A DNA stretch of 64,000 bases from Serratia liquefaciens (GTDB taxonomy: Bacteria > Pseudomonadota > Gammaproteobacteria > Enterobacterales > Enterobacteriaceae): contig JAAXZN010000050.1 in assembly GCA_012719855.1 (NCBI GenBank), forward strand, positions 124,001 to 188,000. The letters are read 5' to 3'. A model generated the notes under the pieces. That model had not been told where the DNA came from. It searched no databases and was given only the letters and a program-made list of their open reading frames with translations. Of this stretch, positions 42,755 to 52,792 are shown one piece after another (position 1 is the stretch's first letter; each line of letters starts with the position of its first letter). Made by a program: the position numbers and the translations under genes.

Positions 42755-44908
42755 TTAGTTAATAGCGATATGGGATAGGCTGCAGAAGTTTTCCATCACG
42801 AATGTTGGATCTGATTTACTGATACGTGCTGATGTATCGCTGATGCAAACCAGCGGGTAGTGAGAGTCTGTGGCGCTAAAGCCGAAACGCAGGTATTCCC
42901 CAGCGGCAGGCTCAGCGCTCAGTGTAAACCTGAACACAAAGTCACTCTGCTGGACGGCGCTGACGATGTTTGCTGAGCCATTTTCTAGATCGGCCCCAAG
43001 ATTTGGAGCCGTGCCAAATTTAGTGTTGGGCTTAAGGGGCAGCCCGAGCGGTGAAGAAAATGTCACATCGACGACCAGGCCGTTCTTGACCATGCTGATC
43101 GGCTGCACGGATTTCCATTTTTTATTTGTTCCCGCCAGCCGCTCTTTGTACATGAACGCCTCAGCTTGGCCTTGATACTCTCCCTTAATTGCGTAACCAA
43201 CGCCAAGCAGGTGAACCTGACCGGCGGTATTATCTAGTGGATATTTCCGGTTGAGATGATATGCAGGCCCAGTACAAACAACATCAGCACGCTCATTACT
43301 GATAGCCAACTGGTCGTACGCAATCCAGTCACCCCGATTGGATGCAGTTTTACCGATGCCTCCCATTTGGTCTACATAAGCGATCGCTTTATCGTCTTGA
43401 GTCACGCCATGGTCAGCAAGAATGGCCAATTGGTCAGTCTGGATATCAGTAATCCATTCATTCAGGTAACCCTTATATTGACCCAATGCAGTTACCAGTG
43501 CTGAGTCATTCTCTCCATGAACAGTAATAATTGAGTGTGATTTTGGAATCTTACCCTGGGCCAAGGTAAGTTCAACGAAGGTAGTGAATGATGTCAGCCC
43601 ATCGGTGTAAGCTTGCGTGCCTTTTTTCAAACCAGAGTAAGGGGTGCCTGACCGAGCATCAATACGAGATACGATGGCCGGTACCTTAAATTTGCTATAG
43701 CCGTAAAGGTTAACGAGGTCGCTTTGGAAACGTTGACCACCGGGGACAATACAGTTTTCGCGGAAGTCACCAATACTTTCAGCATCTTTAAATACGTTGA
43801 GAGCAGCTGCAGTTACCGGGCCTTCTGCGGTACCTGTACCGCCTGCACCGCGATCTCCACCAGCAGCAGTAAATACAAAATGTTGGCCCAAGAAGTTCTG
43901 GTCTACTTCAGTAACCCGGTTGCCACCACCTACGGCTAAACTCTGCCCGACACACAGGCGGAAACAGACCTCATTAACGAAGGAAGCAATAGGACGCTGC
44001 GTCCAGTTATTAGGCGTAACATTGAACACTGTATGCTCGATAAGGTTAATGGTACCTGTTTTCGTAACGCCTTCTTCATCATAAACCAGGCTTGCTCCAC
44101 CAACTGACAGCTTAGATACATAGGCTACAGGATTAACGGCATAAACAGGGGTTGTGCTCACAGCATCTTTAAAGACTGCAAGCTGTCCGTTATACGGCCT
44201 TAAGAGCGCAGAGCCACCACCTGCTTTGAGTTCATTTATTTCGTCCTGTACCGGTTTCTCAAGTCCTGCGAGCCAGAGCCCCCAGTCATCAGAAATTGCA
44301 AATCCAGATTTTTTTAACACATCCAATAGTACAAGGTGAAATCCGGCAATTCTGGCAGTAGTTTCGGTATCAGCTATGACTTTTAGCCTGTCCTGCACGG
44401 CGTCAGGCATTCCTGCAAGATGCCACCCACCATCAGTTTTAAATCCACCAAACAACCCCGTTTTTTCTGCATTGATAAATGAGAACGCCCATCCAGGTAT
44501 TGAATTAGAAAGATCCTTTGGTATGACAGTAAGAACAAAATTCATTAATGCGGCAAGTTCAGTGACGTAATTCCCATCAATGATAGATCGCCCAGTAAAA
44601 GTTGGCACACCATTAACGTTTTGATAAATATCTACGGCGTTGGCAATCGAGTCAGAAACAATCAAGAGAGTAGCATTGTTTGCTATTTTTCCAGAGTTAA
44701 TATCTGCTTGCGCAAGCTCTAATGTTGCATATGGTTTACCTAGCAATGCAGCGTTATTTGCTATTCCTGTAATGGTATATCTTTCATTCCCAAATCTATC
44801 AACGTACTTCTCGGCATCAGAGTTAACTACCTCATCGATTTTTTCAGCGTTGAACTTTAGGTCGATTACATCATTACTTGGGATTGATTTGGATGTTGGC
44901 GTTGTCAT
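42755..44908 (-). CDS. Tail fibre/spike with SGNH-esterase-like domain
   Basis: 717 residues. N-terminal part (about 1-60) with MTTPTSKSIPSNDVIDLKFN and YVDRFGNERYTI resembles virion-binding domains of tail spikes. From about 320 there is an esterase-like domain with blocks FRLCVGQSLAVGG (SGNH block I-like GQS), SIITVHGENDSA (GE-x-D-like) and VHLLGVGYAIKGEY (block V His). This resembles sialate/acetylxylan O-acetylesterase folds, suggesting deacetylation of surface polysaccharide. Its start abuts the TipJ stop. Confidence 0.82.
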   Translation of the reverse strand: MTTPTSKSIPSNDVIDLKFNAEKIDEVVNSDAEKYVDRFGNERYTITGIANNAALLGKPYATLELAQADINSGKIANNATLLIVSDSIANAVDIYQNVNGVPTFTGRSIIDGNYVTELAALMNFVLTVIPKDLSNSIPGWAFSFINAEKTGLFGGFKTDGGWHLAGMPDAVQDRLKVIADTETTARIAGFHLVLLDVLKKSGFAISDDWGLWLAGLEKPVQDEINELKAGGGSALLRPYNGQLAVFKDAVSTTPVYAVNPVAYVSKLSVGGASLVYDEEGVTKTGTINLIEHTVFNVTPNNWTQRPIASFVNEVCFRLCVGQSLAVGGGNRVTEVDQNFLGQHFVFTAAGGDRGAGGTGTAEGPVTAAALNVFKDAESIGDFRENCIVPGGQRFQSDLVNLYGYSKFKVPAIVSRIDARSGTPYSGLKKGTQAYTDGLTSFTTFVELTLAQGKIPKSHSIITVHGENDSALVTALGQYKGYLNEWITDIQTDQLAILADHGVTQDDKAIAYVDQMGGIGKTASNRGDWIAYDQLAISNERADVVCTGPAYHLNRKYPLDNTAGQVHLLGVGYAIKGEYQGQAEAFMYKERLAGTNKKWKSVQPISMVKNGLVVDVTFSSPLGLPLKPNTKFGTAPNLGADLENGSANIVSAVQQSDFVFRFTLSAEPAAGEYLRFGFSATDSHYPLVCISDTSARISKSDPTFVMENFCSLSHIAIN

Positions 44909-47401
44909 TTATTCGGCAACCTCATAATTATACATTTCGTCGTTATATTCAGACATGGTTAACGAGGTAGTCCCGTCGCCATTAGGTTTCTTTTCTGTGA
45001 TCGTCCACTTGGTCGCATCCATCTCCACTTGCGTGGCTATGACATACCTGGAGGGTGACTGCACGTTGTAGCCGTCAAAAATATTAAGGGTTATTGCTGG
45101 TACTGCTGCGGTGAATCCAAATATCGTGTCGCTACGAGGAAATGCCTGGATTCTCGCGGTTGGTGTACCATTAGCATCGGTGACGATGACAAACATGTCT
45201 CCTTGCCATTCAATGCGTTCGCTTGTGTCAAAATCGTTTCCATTCCTAGCAACAATATACCCGTCCTGCTGATTGGCATCGTAGATGTCAGGAACCTGCA
45301 CCATCTGTCCGACGTTTACCCACTCCCCATCTGACAAGGCCCTTATAGACATCGTTTGCCGGGAATAAAGTAACCGTTTAACCTCTTTCAGAGCCCTATC
45401 ACGCGCCTGATATGAGTTCCTGACATAAAGCATGTCGAACTTCTTCGCCTTGACTGGCTCCCCCTCCTCAATGGTTGAACCGGTGATCCGGTAACGAATG
45501 AACGCCTGCTTGTTTGTCGTGGGGTTCTTGTAAGTGACCTGCACTCCGTCAAATCCACCGGGCAGTGTCATGTCATACGAGAGGCTGTAATCCTCGGCCT
45601 TGGTGTTGGCGCGGTTAAAAACGGTCACAGCGTTAGGCTTGCGCTCATCACGGGTAAACGACAACACGCCGTCATCCCAGAATGCGGTAACAGTGGCCGC
45701 ATCACAAATCGTCTGAACCCTGGCACCAAGTGAGATATCTTCATCATCAAACGTGTAGTCGAAGTACCCCAGTCGCGGATCCGGCAATGAAGCTGCAATG
45801 GAATACAGTTCGTAAATGTCGATGCTGGACTCTGCCTGCCCGCCCATTTTTACCCAGGTGTGCAGCACGGCATCTGCAAACGAACGAGACGGCCTTTCGG
45901 AGTAATCGACAGTCTGGGTTGCCAGTTCATAACTAATGGTGTGACGCGTGATGAGGGCGTTGTATTTGCGGTCACGTGAGCTTGTCGCCTGCTCTGTCGC
46001 CTTAACGCTGACAGTGACGAGCGTGTCATTCGCATACGCGACGTTAACTCTCGTCCTGACAATATGAATGGCCTCAACCTTGAGCTTGCTTTCGGTATTG
46101 CTGTTTTCAAGCCGTTCAAGCTGCACAGCGTATCTACCATCGCCCGCTGCTGGGGTGATTTTCACTGTTTTATAGAAAGTGTCCGGATCTCTATCACCAC
46201 CAGGGAACCCCGCTTCCGTCTCTTGCCTTGTCCCTGGAATCAAAACGTTATCTTCATCCACCTGCCAAAATGTAATTCGGCAGTTTGCATACTGCTCATC
46301 ACCCAGCTGCGCCTGCAAATGCACCCATAGCTGAGTGCCTGAGACAGGTGCGAATGTTGGCCCAACAACAAAGGGTTCGTTGTCATTTATCGTCAGAATT
46401 GATGTGTTGATGATCGTGTCTGCAGGAAGTGAAGAAACGTCACTGCCGGAGAGATTGTTAAAAACGAAGGTGTAGAAATATACAGGGCTTGTTGGCGAAC
46501 CGTCATCTGTCGTTTCAGATGAAATAATATCCCCGAATATCGTAACGTCACGGGTTACTGGCCCTGATACTGTGTTGTAAGTAACGTTGATAATGAAAGA
46601 AACAGAGTGCGGAAATGACAGATCATAGAAATAGTCGAAGTCACTATTTTTAATTATCTTCACCGATATTTCGCCATTGGCGAAAGTACCTGAAATCACA
46701 GCCGAGGTTGTCGCTGTCTCTGCTGGAAACTCTTCGTTTTCATTCGGCCCTGGTAACGTCTGCCCGTCAATATCGTCAAACGCAAAGCCTTCGTTGATCA
46801 GCGGTATGTTTTGCCCAGGCTGGTAGATCTGATAAGACGCCCCCGCCAATGCGCCGAGATTTGACTCTGAGTAACGAACTGACGTGACGTCATACTTACC
46901 GAGCCCGAAGTTCATCCACTCAGTCACGTACTTCACATTCTCCGAATACTCGAAAAGAGACTCCTGGATCAGGTCTGGAAACGCCCTCACCTGGCCGTAG
47001 TTATCCGGTTTAGCCTCACCGTTGCGGGCTATATTGGTTTGCCCTTTCAGGCTGTTATTCGGTGAAGTCTTGGAGTTGTTTGTGGCCGCATTTGCGCTGG
47101 GCTGCCTGATGAGTGACGAAAGGATTTTTTGAGTAAACTTAATTGGGTTGAAGTGTTCAAGCGGGTTCAAGATCGTGCCAAGTGCACCGTCCTTTGGCTG
47201 GTCAAACACGCTGATGATGTCGCCCTGGTTTAGCGGAAAGTTAAGTTCATCATCAGGTTTAAGCTTTACTCCGTTCCTCAGTATCTCAACATTACAATGC
47301 AGGTTGGCTTTTTTCAGCCAGGGGTAAAACATGCTGCCGGCTGCGAGGTTATGTCGCTCTTTCGGTATCCCCGGCACGCGCTGAACTTCGATCAACGGCA
47401 T
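44909..47401 (-). CDS. Host-specificity/tail-tip protein (TipJ/gpJ type)
   Basis: 830 residues. The N-terminus (GIPKERHNLAAGSMFYPWLKK, then VKLKPDDELNFPLNQGDIISVFDQP) is that of the TipJ-type hub proteins that form the tail tip. The middle region has the baseplate-hub pattern YLYSRQTMSIRAL-like (LLYSRQTMSIRALSDGEWVN). It overlaps the end of the NlpC/P60 gene by 53 bases. Forms the central tip contacting the host and passing DNA. Confidence 0.87.
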   Translation of the reverse strand: MPLIEVQRVPGIPKERHNLAAGSMFYPWLKKANLHCNVEILRNGVKLKPDDELNFPLNQGDIISVFDQPKDGALGTILNPLEHFNPIKFTQKILSSLIRQPSANAATNNSKTSPNNSLKGQTNIARNGEAKPDNYGQVRAFPDLIQESLFEYSENVKYVTEWMNFGLGKYDVTSVRYSESNLGALAGASYQIYQPGQNIPLINEGFAFDDIDGQTLPGPNENEEFPAETATTSAVISGTFANGEISVKIIKNSDFDYFYDLSFPHSVSFIINVTYNTVSGPVTRDVTIFGDIISSETTDDGSPTSPVYFYTFVFNNLSGSDVSSLPADTIINTSILTINDNEPFVVGPTFAPVSGTQLWVHLQAQLGDEQYANCRITFWQVDEDNVLIPGTRQETEAGFPGGDRDPDTFYKTVKITPAAGDGRYAVQLERLENSNTESKLKVEAIHIVRTRVNVAYANDTLVTVSVKATEQATSSRDRKYNALITRHTISYELATQTVDYSERPSRSFADAVLHTWVKMGGQAESSIDIYELYSIAASLPDPRLGYFDYTFDDEDISLGARVQTICDAATVTAFWDDGVLSFTRDERKPNAVTVFNRANTKAEDYSLSYDMTLPGGFDGVQVTYKNPTTNKQAFIRYRITGSTIEEGEPVKAKKFDMLYVRNSYQARDRALKEVKRLLYSRQTMSIRALSDGEWVNVGQMVQVPDIYDANQQDGYIVARNGNDFDTSERIEWQGDMFVIVTDANGTPTARIQAFPRSDTIFGFTAAVPAITLNIFDGYNVQSPSRYVIATQVEMDATKWTITEKKPNGDGTTSLTMSEYNDEMYNYEVAE

Positions 47402-47780
47402 AGTCGTAAAACTCCACTTTGGTGAACACTTTTTCTAACGTCCGAAGCTTGTCGAAACGCACCTGGCCAGACTCGCCACGGCTATGGAATGCTTGCCCAT
47501 CGACCACCAAGCCAACATGCCTTGGCTCATCGCCGTAATAGGCGATAAATATGCGACCATCGGCGGACTTTGCGGCCCGCTGCCAGAACACAACATCACC
47601 CTCAAAACACGTCAGGAAGTCGCTACCGGCTTCGTAGTCCGGTGTTTGGTGTATCTCAATGCCCAACACATGCCGGTAATACAAAACGACGAGGCCCCAG
47701 CAATCAGCTGCCTGAAACGAACACGCCCGATCGCGCCACGGCTTACCCTCCATAGCGGTCACAAAGTCAGCTTTATGCAT
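47349..47780 (-). CDS. NlpC/P60 tail assembly endopeptidase
   Basis: 143 residues with the catalytic cysteine in AADCWGLVVLYY and the histidine in EPRHVGLVVDG, as in lambda gpK-like tail proteins that cut peptidoglycan or act in tail assembly. Start overlaps the DUF1833 gene stop by 8 bases. Confidence 0.88.
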   Translation of the reverse strand: MHKADFVTAMEGKPWRDRACSFQAADCWGLVVLYYRHVLGIEIHQTPDYEAGSDFLTCFEGDVVFWQRAAKSADGRIFIAYYGDEPRHVGLVVDGQAFHSRGESGQVRFDKLRTLEKVFTKVEFYDYAVDRSSARAGDTERAT

Positions 47781-48243
47781 TGGCTAGTCCTGGGAAGTCG
47801 GTTGTGTTGTAGAGGAAGGCGATGTTGTTATTCAGCGGGTTCTGTAGCGTCAGTGAGCACGTGACGTCGCTCTCATCCATCGATACGTCTTTCACGTAGA
47901 GCGTCCACGGCTTTAGCGGCGTGTTCATGTCGGCGGCATCAAAGCGCTGATAGGTGGCAGATATTGGCGTTATCCGCGAGTAGGTGCGCCACAATTTCAA
48001 CTGCTGCTTAAAGTCCTGTGCCAGGCGGCCAAACTTCACCGTGGCGTTGATTACCGGCGTGTTGCTCTGCTGACTCTCTGATACCTCCATCCGGCATGGG
48101 GTGTAGACCTGCCCAGCAAACGGCTTGGGGGAAATCTGACGATTCACCAGGCGGATATAGCCGAAGGTCGAGTGATAAAACGTCATGGTGTCGTACAGAA
48201 TGCGGTTAGGCCGCTGAGACTGAAATTCGCGTAACGTTGGCAT
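47773..48243 (-). CDS. DUF1833 minor tail protein
   Basis: 156 residues with family-like MPTLREFQSQRPNRILYDTM and beta-rich segments. DUF1833 proteins occupy the gpL-like slot between gpM-like and NlpC proteins. Start directly after the previous stop (TAA-ATG). Confidence 0.8.
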   Translation of the reverse strand: MPTLREFQSQRPNRILYDTMTFYHSTFGYIRLVNRQISPKPFAGQVYTPCRMEVSESQQSNTPVINATVKFGRLAQDFKQQLKLWRTYSRITPISATYQRFDAADMNTPLKPWTLYVKDVSMDESDVTCSLTLQNPLNNNIAFLYNTTDFPGLANA

Positions 48244-48711
48244 TTAAAACTCCGGTAAATCGCGGTTAACCACCTCATCAATGATCCCCCACTGGTTTGG
48301 CGGCAGCTCAACAATGACGTCTGAGAATTCATCATCCGGGTTGTAAACCTTCCGGGTAATGACGTTGCCCGTCCAGGTCGTCGTGTTGCCGTTGATACTT
48401 GTCTGTACCGGTGGGGCCACAAAATGCAGCTCCTGCATCTGCAGACCAGAGCCACCCAGATTGCACAGCATGGTGAACCACTGGTTGCCGTTATCGAGAT
48501 AGCGCGGGCTGCGATACCACTGCTCAAATGCTCGGTCTTCCTGCAGCGTGAAAATCCAGTTCAGTGACCAGGTGGTTTTGAGGTCATCGGTCAGCCGCTG
48601 GAAGATAGGTGCACCCACTGCCGGTTGATCGGTACGAAACCCGGTATCAATCGTGCGGCTCTTGTTGGGCTTCTGAGGAAGGGATAGCCAGTCGGGATAA
48701 GGTATTGCCAC
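48244..48711 (-). CDS. Phage minor tail protein (gpM-like position)
   Basis: 155 residues, starting MAIPYPDWLSLPQKPNKSRT, a tail protein pattern common in lambdoid-like siphoviruses. Function inferred from order: between the tape measure and the gpL-like protein. Confidence 0.78.
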   Translation of the reverse strand: MAIPYPDWLSLPQKPNKSRTIDTGFRTDQPAVGAPIFQRLTDDLKTTWSLNWIFTLQEDRAFEQWYRSPRYLDNGNQWFTMLCNLGGSGLQMQELHFVAPPVQTSINGNTTTWTGNVITRKVYNPDDEFSDVIVELPPNQWGIIDEVVNRDLPEF

Positions 48712-48726
48712 GGTTTTCTCCCGGTA

Positions 48727-48750
48727 ATAAAAAACCCGCCGTAGCGGGTT
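48727..48750 (-). terminator. Terminator after the bactofilin-like gene
   Basis: Minus-strand stem AACCCGC/GCGGGTT with a 4-base loop, then T6. It lies inside the tail operon, 30 bases past the bactofilin-like stop. Confidence 0.85.
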
Positions 48751-48779
48751 GTTATCATGATAATAAGATCAGTTTTATT

Positions 48780-49085
48780 CTATTTTCGGACGCTGTTTAC
48801 AATGCAGCCACGATGTTCGATCGTTGTCCCACTACTTATGATAGAAGAGCCGGAAATGACGCCATAGATTTCCGCATGCCCACCTTCATTTACAAGGTTT
48901 TTACAGACAGTCCCCCGAACTGTTAATCTCCCACCTGCTTTAAGATAAACATTTTCGCACACCATACCCGACAGCAATACTTTCACACCACTTGGAATGG
49001 TGAGAGAGCCAGTGATCATTCCATTTATTGTTAAATCACTATTTGCAGTGACATCACCTTCTTGCTTCCCAGAAAAAACTGTCAT
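48780..49085 (-). CDS. Bactofilin-like beta-helical protein
   Basis: 101 residues from the ATG at 49085 (AGAGGG upstream). Repeated short strands of the bactofilin type: SDLTINGMITGSLTIPSGVK, LKAGGRLTVRGTVCKNL, IYGVISGSSIISSG. Bactofilins polymerise in bacteria; a short copy with its own terminator inside a tail operon is unusual. Could be a surface-modifying or superinfection factor. Function unknown. Confidence 0.78.
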   Translation of the reverse strand: MTVFSGKQEGDVTANSDLTINGMITGSLTIPSGVKVLLSGMVCENVYLKAGGRLTVRGTVCKNLVNEGGHAEIYGVISGSSIISSGTTIEHRGCIVNSVRK

Positions 49086-49165
49086 ATGTAACCCTCTTTG
49101 TCTGCAATTCATAACAACGGTATCACCACTTTCCCTAATGTTATGTGATTAAATGCTGATTCTAT

Positions 49166-51859
49166 TTATTCTGTTGCACGACGTGGAGCCTGATGATTCC
49201 TGGCAACTGATTGACTCATTGGCCCACCGTTATCCATGTCTGCCATGAAAGCATCAACGGTTAGCGTATTGCCTGACTGTGATGCTTGGTAATCATAAGT
49301 ATGCGAGCCTGATGAATAATCATTGAAGTTAACCACGACATTCATTCCTCCGCCCTGCATGTCCTTATTGCTGATCACCTTCCCGTTATCACCAGGGATC
49401 ATGTACTGGCTGCCGTTCGATGCCTGGTAGATTTCAGGCATACCACCTTCACCTACCTGATACATGCTTCCAGCAGAAACGGGGCCGCCATTCTTGCGCT
49501 TTCCTGATAACGTCTTGGACAACGCAAACGCCCCTACCAAAGCAGCACCACCGATGATTGCTGCCGCGCCGAATGAGCCAACAGAAGCTACCAGCGCCGC
49601 CGGTAACCATGCTGCCATTGTCGTGCCTGCTGATGTGACGCTTGCTGCTGTAGTTGTTCCTAAAGCCCCTAATTGAGTTGCAGTAGTGGCGGCAATGGCA
49701 GATTGCTGAACTGTAGCCCCCATAATTGCAGACTTGGCTTGCTGCATTCCCATATCAACAAATGATTGCAGTGCGCTGCTCAGGACTGTGTTTGCAAGGT
49801 TTTGAGCTGCGTCAGAGGCTGACTGCGTCTTAGTTATTACCCCTGCAAGCGCAGAGCCCGCCCCGCTCCCAAAGGAGTCAACAGCAGCGCCCAAAGCCTC
49901 ATAACCAATGCTCTGCTGGGTGAACAGCGCCCATTGAGCATTAACACGGTCAGACTCATACTGCCGATCTGCAGCGGCACGCAAAGCTATAGCCTGATCA
50001 TGCGACAACGTTCCGGCAGTCTCAAACTGCTGAATAAGCGCTAATTTCTTGGCATTTTCATTTGCTAACGTCTGGACAGGATCAACCGAACCAGCGGCCT
50101 CCTGCTGTGGTGTAACAGCCTGACCTGCGCGAATCTGCGCCAAAGCAACTTGATGCTCTTGCTCCAATTGTTCTGACTGTTGGTTGTATTGCTTTTGTGA
50201 AATGAGCAAGTTGCCCTGGTCATCCTTGGCAGCTTTCAGCATTTCCAGTTGAGATTTCTTATTAGCGTAATCGGCGTTTTCTTTAAGCTCAGGAACAGTA
50301 TTCTGTGCCTTCAAAGCTGCCGCTGTATCCCAGATCTCCGCTCTATATTGACCAGCAAGCCTGATTTGCTCCTGCGTCGCACCTTTTCCTAATGACTGTT
50401 GAGCAACAAGAATCGCCTGTTCACGCGTTAATTCCTGGGTAGAGCCTGCAGCCAGTTCAGATTGCTGTTTAAGGTTCGCCAGCTTCTGGGCGGCACTTTC
50501 CGCTTGGCTGGCAGATTTCTTACCTTCCGCATTGTTTTCTTTCTGGGCTTTAGTATTCCGCTCAATCTCTGCATACTGATCTTGGAGCATCTTCACTCGT
50601 GGATCATTCTTAGATATGCCAGCATCTTCAGCGTCATATACTGCCTGTAGCCTGGCCCTTGCTTCCCCTTCAAGTTTCGATAGCTCTATGCGTCGCTGAG
50701 AACGTTTCACCAATGCATCTTGCTTAGGGTTTGCAGTGCCAGAGTTATTGAAATTAATCGTACCATTGGCCGCGTTTTCTGAAGCTTTTGCCACCGAATT
50801 CATGTCGCCGATCAGCGTGGCAGCTTTGTTGCTGAGAGCCGCTAACGCCTGATTTTGTTCTGACCAGCCATCAAGGCCAAGCCATGACCACGTTCTTGCT
50901 CTTCGTGCATACATTTCTCCGGTTGACGTGAGATCTGCAATCTTCTGTGATGCCGTCTCTGTTTTGCCACTCAGCCTATCTATTGCTGCGCTGATGGAGT
51001 CAATAACCTTCACCATAGTTGCGCTAGCGCCCATGGCTTCGTTCATTTTCCCTATTAGGTTTTGAAGGGAAATTGTAAGGGAGTTGCTCGCTTGATCCAT
51101 CGTTCTTGGGAGCTTAGAGAATTCATCGTTAACTGCCGATGACTGCTTCATGATTGCATTAAGTGCATCCTGAGCACTCAACTTCCCTTCGAGCATTGCT
51201 TGCCGCAACTGCCCCATTGATAGCCCCATACCAGCGCCAATCTGCCTTGCAAGTTCAGGCATTTGTTCAAGGATGGAGTTAAATTCTTCGGCTCTTACCG
51301 TGCCCGAAGAAATAGACTGTCCGAATTGTCTTAGCGCATTTGCCATCTCTTCTGTAGATGAACCGCCAACCCTGCCTATTTTCTGAAGCGTATCTGTTAA
51401 TGCCAGTATTTGGGTGTTTGTTGCTCCTGTCCCTTTTAGCGCAGAGGTCATTGCCTCCCATAGCTTGGCCGTATCCCTGAGGCTAGCGCCGGTAGTCGAT
51501 GCTATGGCCGTTAACGTTTCAAACGTAGACATTGCTGTTGCTGCGTCAGTTGATAGCCTGGTGATCCGTGACTGGAGTTGCGTGATATTATCGGCAACTG
51601 TCAAAAATGCCTTGCCGTAATCAATTATCAAAGCAACTGATATCGCGCTTGCAACACCGCTTAACACTGATTTAAACCCAGACATAGACCGACCAACACT
51701 ATCAGCAGAGGAAGTCAGCCCATCGACTGCTTTAGATGAACGATTGGCTTGTTTTTCCATCTCCCCCAAAACAACAGCTGCTTGACGGCTACCTGTGACC
51801 ATCTTTGCAGTTTCAATATCAACTTGGTAAACCAAGCTCCCACCGTCCTGCTCCGCCAT
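49166..51859 (-). CDS. Tail tape measure protein
   Basis: 897 residues. N-terminal MVTGSRQAAVVLGEMEKQAN, long helical and coiled-coil-rich middle with TMP signature region (EEFNSILEQMPELARQIGAG; MRQAMLEGKLSAQ), hydrophobic stretches near 690-770, and the ending KNGGPVSAGSMYQVGEGG common in TMPs. Sets tail length. Confidence 0.93.
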   Translation of the reverse strand: MAEQDGGSLVYQVDIETAKMVTGSRQAAVVLGEMEKQANRSSKAVDGLTSSADSVGRSMSGFKSVLSGVASAISVALIIDYGKAFLTVADNITQLQSRITRLSTDAATAMSTFETLTAIASTTGASLRDTAKLWEAMTSALKGTGATNTQILALTDTLQKIGRVGGSSTEEMANALRQFGQSISSGTVRAEEFNSILEQMPELARQIGAGMGLSMGQLRQAMLEGKLSAQDALNAIMKQSSAVNDEFSKLPRTMDQASNSLTISLQNLIGKMNEAMGASATMVKVIDSISAAIDRLSGKTETASQKIADLTSTGEMYARRARTWSWLGLDGWSEQNQALAALSNKAATLIGDMNSVAKASENAANGTINFNNSGTANPKQDALVKRSQRRIELSKLEGEARARLQAVYDAEDAGISKNDPRVKMLQDQYAEIERNTKAQKENNAEGKKSASQAESAAQKLANLKQQSELAAGSTQELTREQAILVAQQSLGKGATQEQIRLAGQYRAEIWDTAAALKAQNTVPELKENADYANKKSQLEMLKAAKDDQGNLLISQKQYNQQSEQLEQEHQVALAQIRAGQAVTPQQEAAGSVDPVQTLANENAKKLALIQQFETAGTLSHDQAIALRAAADRQYESDRVNAQWALFTQQSIGYEALGAAVDSFGSGAGSALAGVITKTQSASDAAQNLANTVLSSALQSFVDMGMQQAKSAIMGATVQQSAIAATTATQLGALGTTTAASVTSAGTTMAAWLPAALVASVGSFGAAAIIGGAALVGAFALSKTLSGKRKNGGPVSAGSMYQVGEGGMPEIYQASNGSQYMIPGDNGKVISNKDMQGGGMNVVVNFNDYSSGSHTYDYQASQSGNTLTVDAFMADMDNGGPMSQSVARNHQAPRRATE

Positions 51860-51875
51860 TTACTGATCTCCGGGC

Positions 51876-51903
51876 ATAAAAAAACCCCGGCTAAGCGGGG
51901 TTT
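51876..51903 (-). terminator. Terminator after the periplasmic protein gene
   Basis: CCCCG/CGGGG stem extended by A/T pairs, followed by a T-run on the minus strand. Confidence 0.8.
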
Positions 51904-51923
51904 ATTTTCTTATGGTTAATATT

Positions 51924-52256
51924 TTACTTGCAGGCTTCATTACCTACATAATCGGCTATTGATTCTGGCACTATATCGCTCATATTCTGATCTGCGAGGG
52001 ATGACTTCATTTGCTCCAGAGTCTCGCCATCACCCAAGTACTTTACTGTGCGATTAACGCAGTCATAAGCACGTTCAGAGTATGACACCCCGGAGCTACC
52101 CTCTCGCTTAGTAATAATGGTTTTCAGACCATCATGCTCTCCCTTGCCTAACACTGTATACACAGCTTTGGAATCGGTAGGTATTGAAATTTTATACTCT
52201 GCCGACATGGCTAATGGAGAAACAAACAATGCAAGTAAAAATAAATTCTTTTTCAT
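51924..52256 (-). CDS. Prophage-encoded periplasmic protein
   Basis: 110 residues with a Sec signal MKKNLFLLALFVSPLAMSA (cleavage after about residue 19). Mature part of about 91 residues with two cysteines (YDCVNR, NEACK). Own terminator. A lysogenic-conversion gene is likely. Confidence 0.75.
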   Translation of the reverse strand: MKKNLFLLALFVSPLAMSAEYKISIPTDSKAVYTVLGKGEHDGLKTIITKREGSSGVSYSERAYDCVNRTVKYLGDGETLEQMKSSLADQNMSDIVPESIADYVGNEACK

Positions 52257-52268
52257 AGATACCCCATA

Positions 52269-52646
52269 TCAACCAGCCCAACCTTCCAACTTTCTCTTCG
52301 CCTCTATCTGCGCAAGCTTATCAAAGTCTTTTTGACGGCGCAGTATAACTGCGTACTGGCGGTACCCATGATGTGCTGGGTTGAAGAACTGTGGCCTTGG
52401 ATGAGGCTTCCCCATCACAGAGCGATATTCTTCCACGTCTGCTTGATGTTTTGCCTTTAACGCTTTTAACACCCATGGAGCAAGTGCAATCTGTTGCTCG
52501 CACAATGCTATAGCTTTTTTAAGATGTTTGTCGTCAGCTCGAAGCTTGTAGTGCTTCTTAATCTGCTCCTGCAACCCGAAATGCACCTGAATGATCTTAT
52601 CATTCGACAGATGCCGCAGGCCATCCAGCCACTCGTCCTCCGTCAT
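52269..52646 (-). CDS. Phage hypothetical protein
   Basis: 125 residues from the ATG at 52646, with GGGAG before it; an upstream 32-codon extension has no support. Helical, charged (YRQYAVILRRQKDFDKLAQ). No motif recognised. Confidence 0.65.
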   Translation of the reverse strand: MTEDEWLDGLRHLSNDKIIQVHFGLQEQIKKHYKLRADDKHLKKAIALCEQQIALAPWVLKALKAKHQADVEEYRSVMGKPHPRPQFFNPAHHGYRQYAVILRRQKDFDKLAQIEAKRKLEGWAG

Positions 52647-52792
52647 GTCCCTACTCCCATCAATTAAAGATGGTGAAATCGTAGCAGAGGGTGCGGCGCT
52701 AGCAACGAAAAAGCCACAAGTTGCGTAGCATGAAGTCTTCAATCAAAAACGCTAAGCTATCCGAGAATTACTCACCTACCAGGAGAACGACA

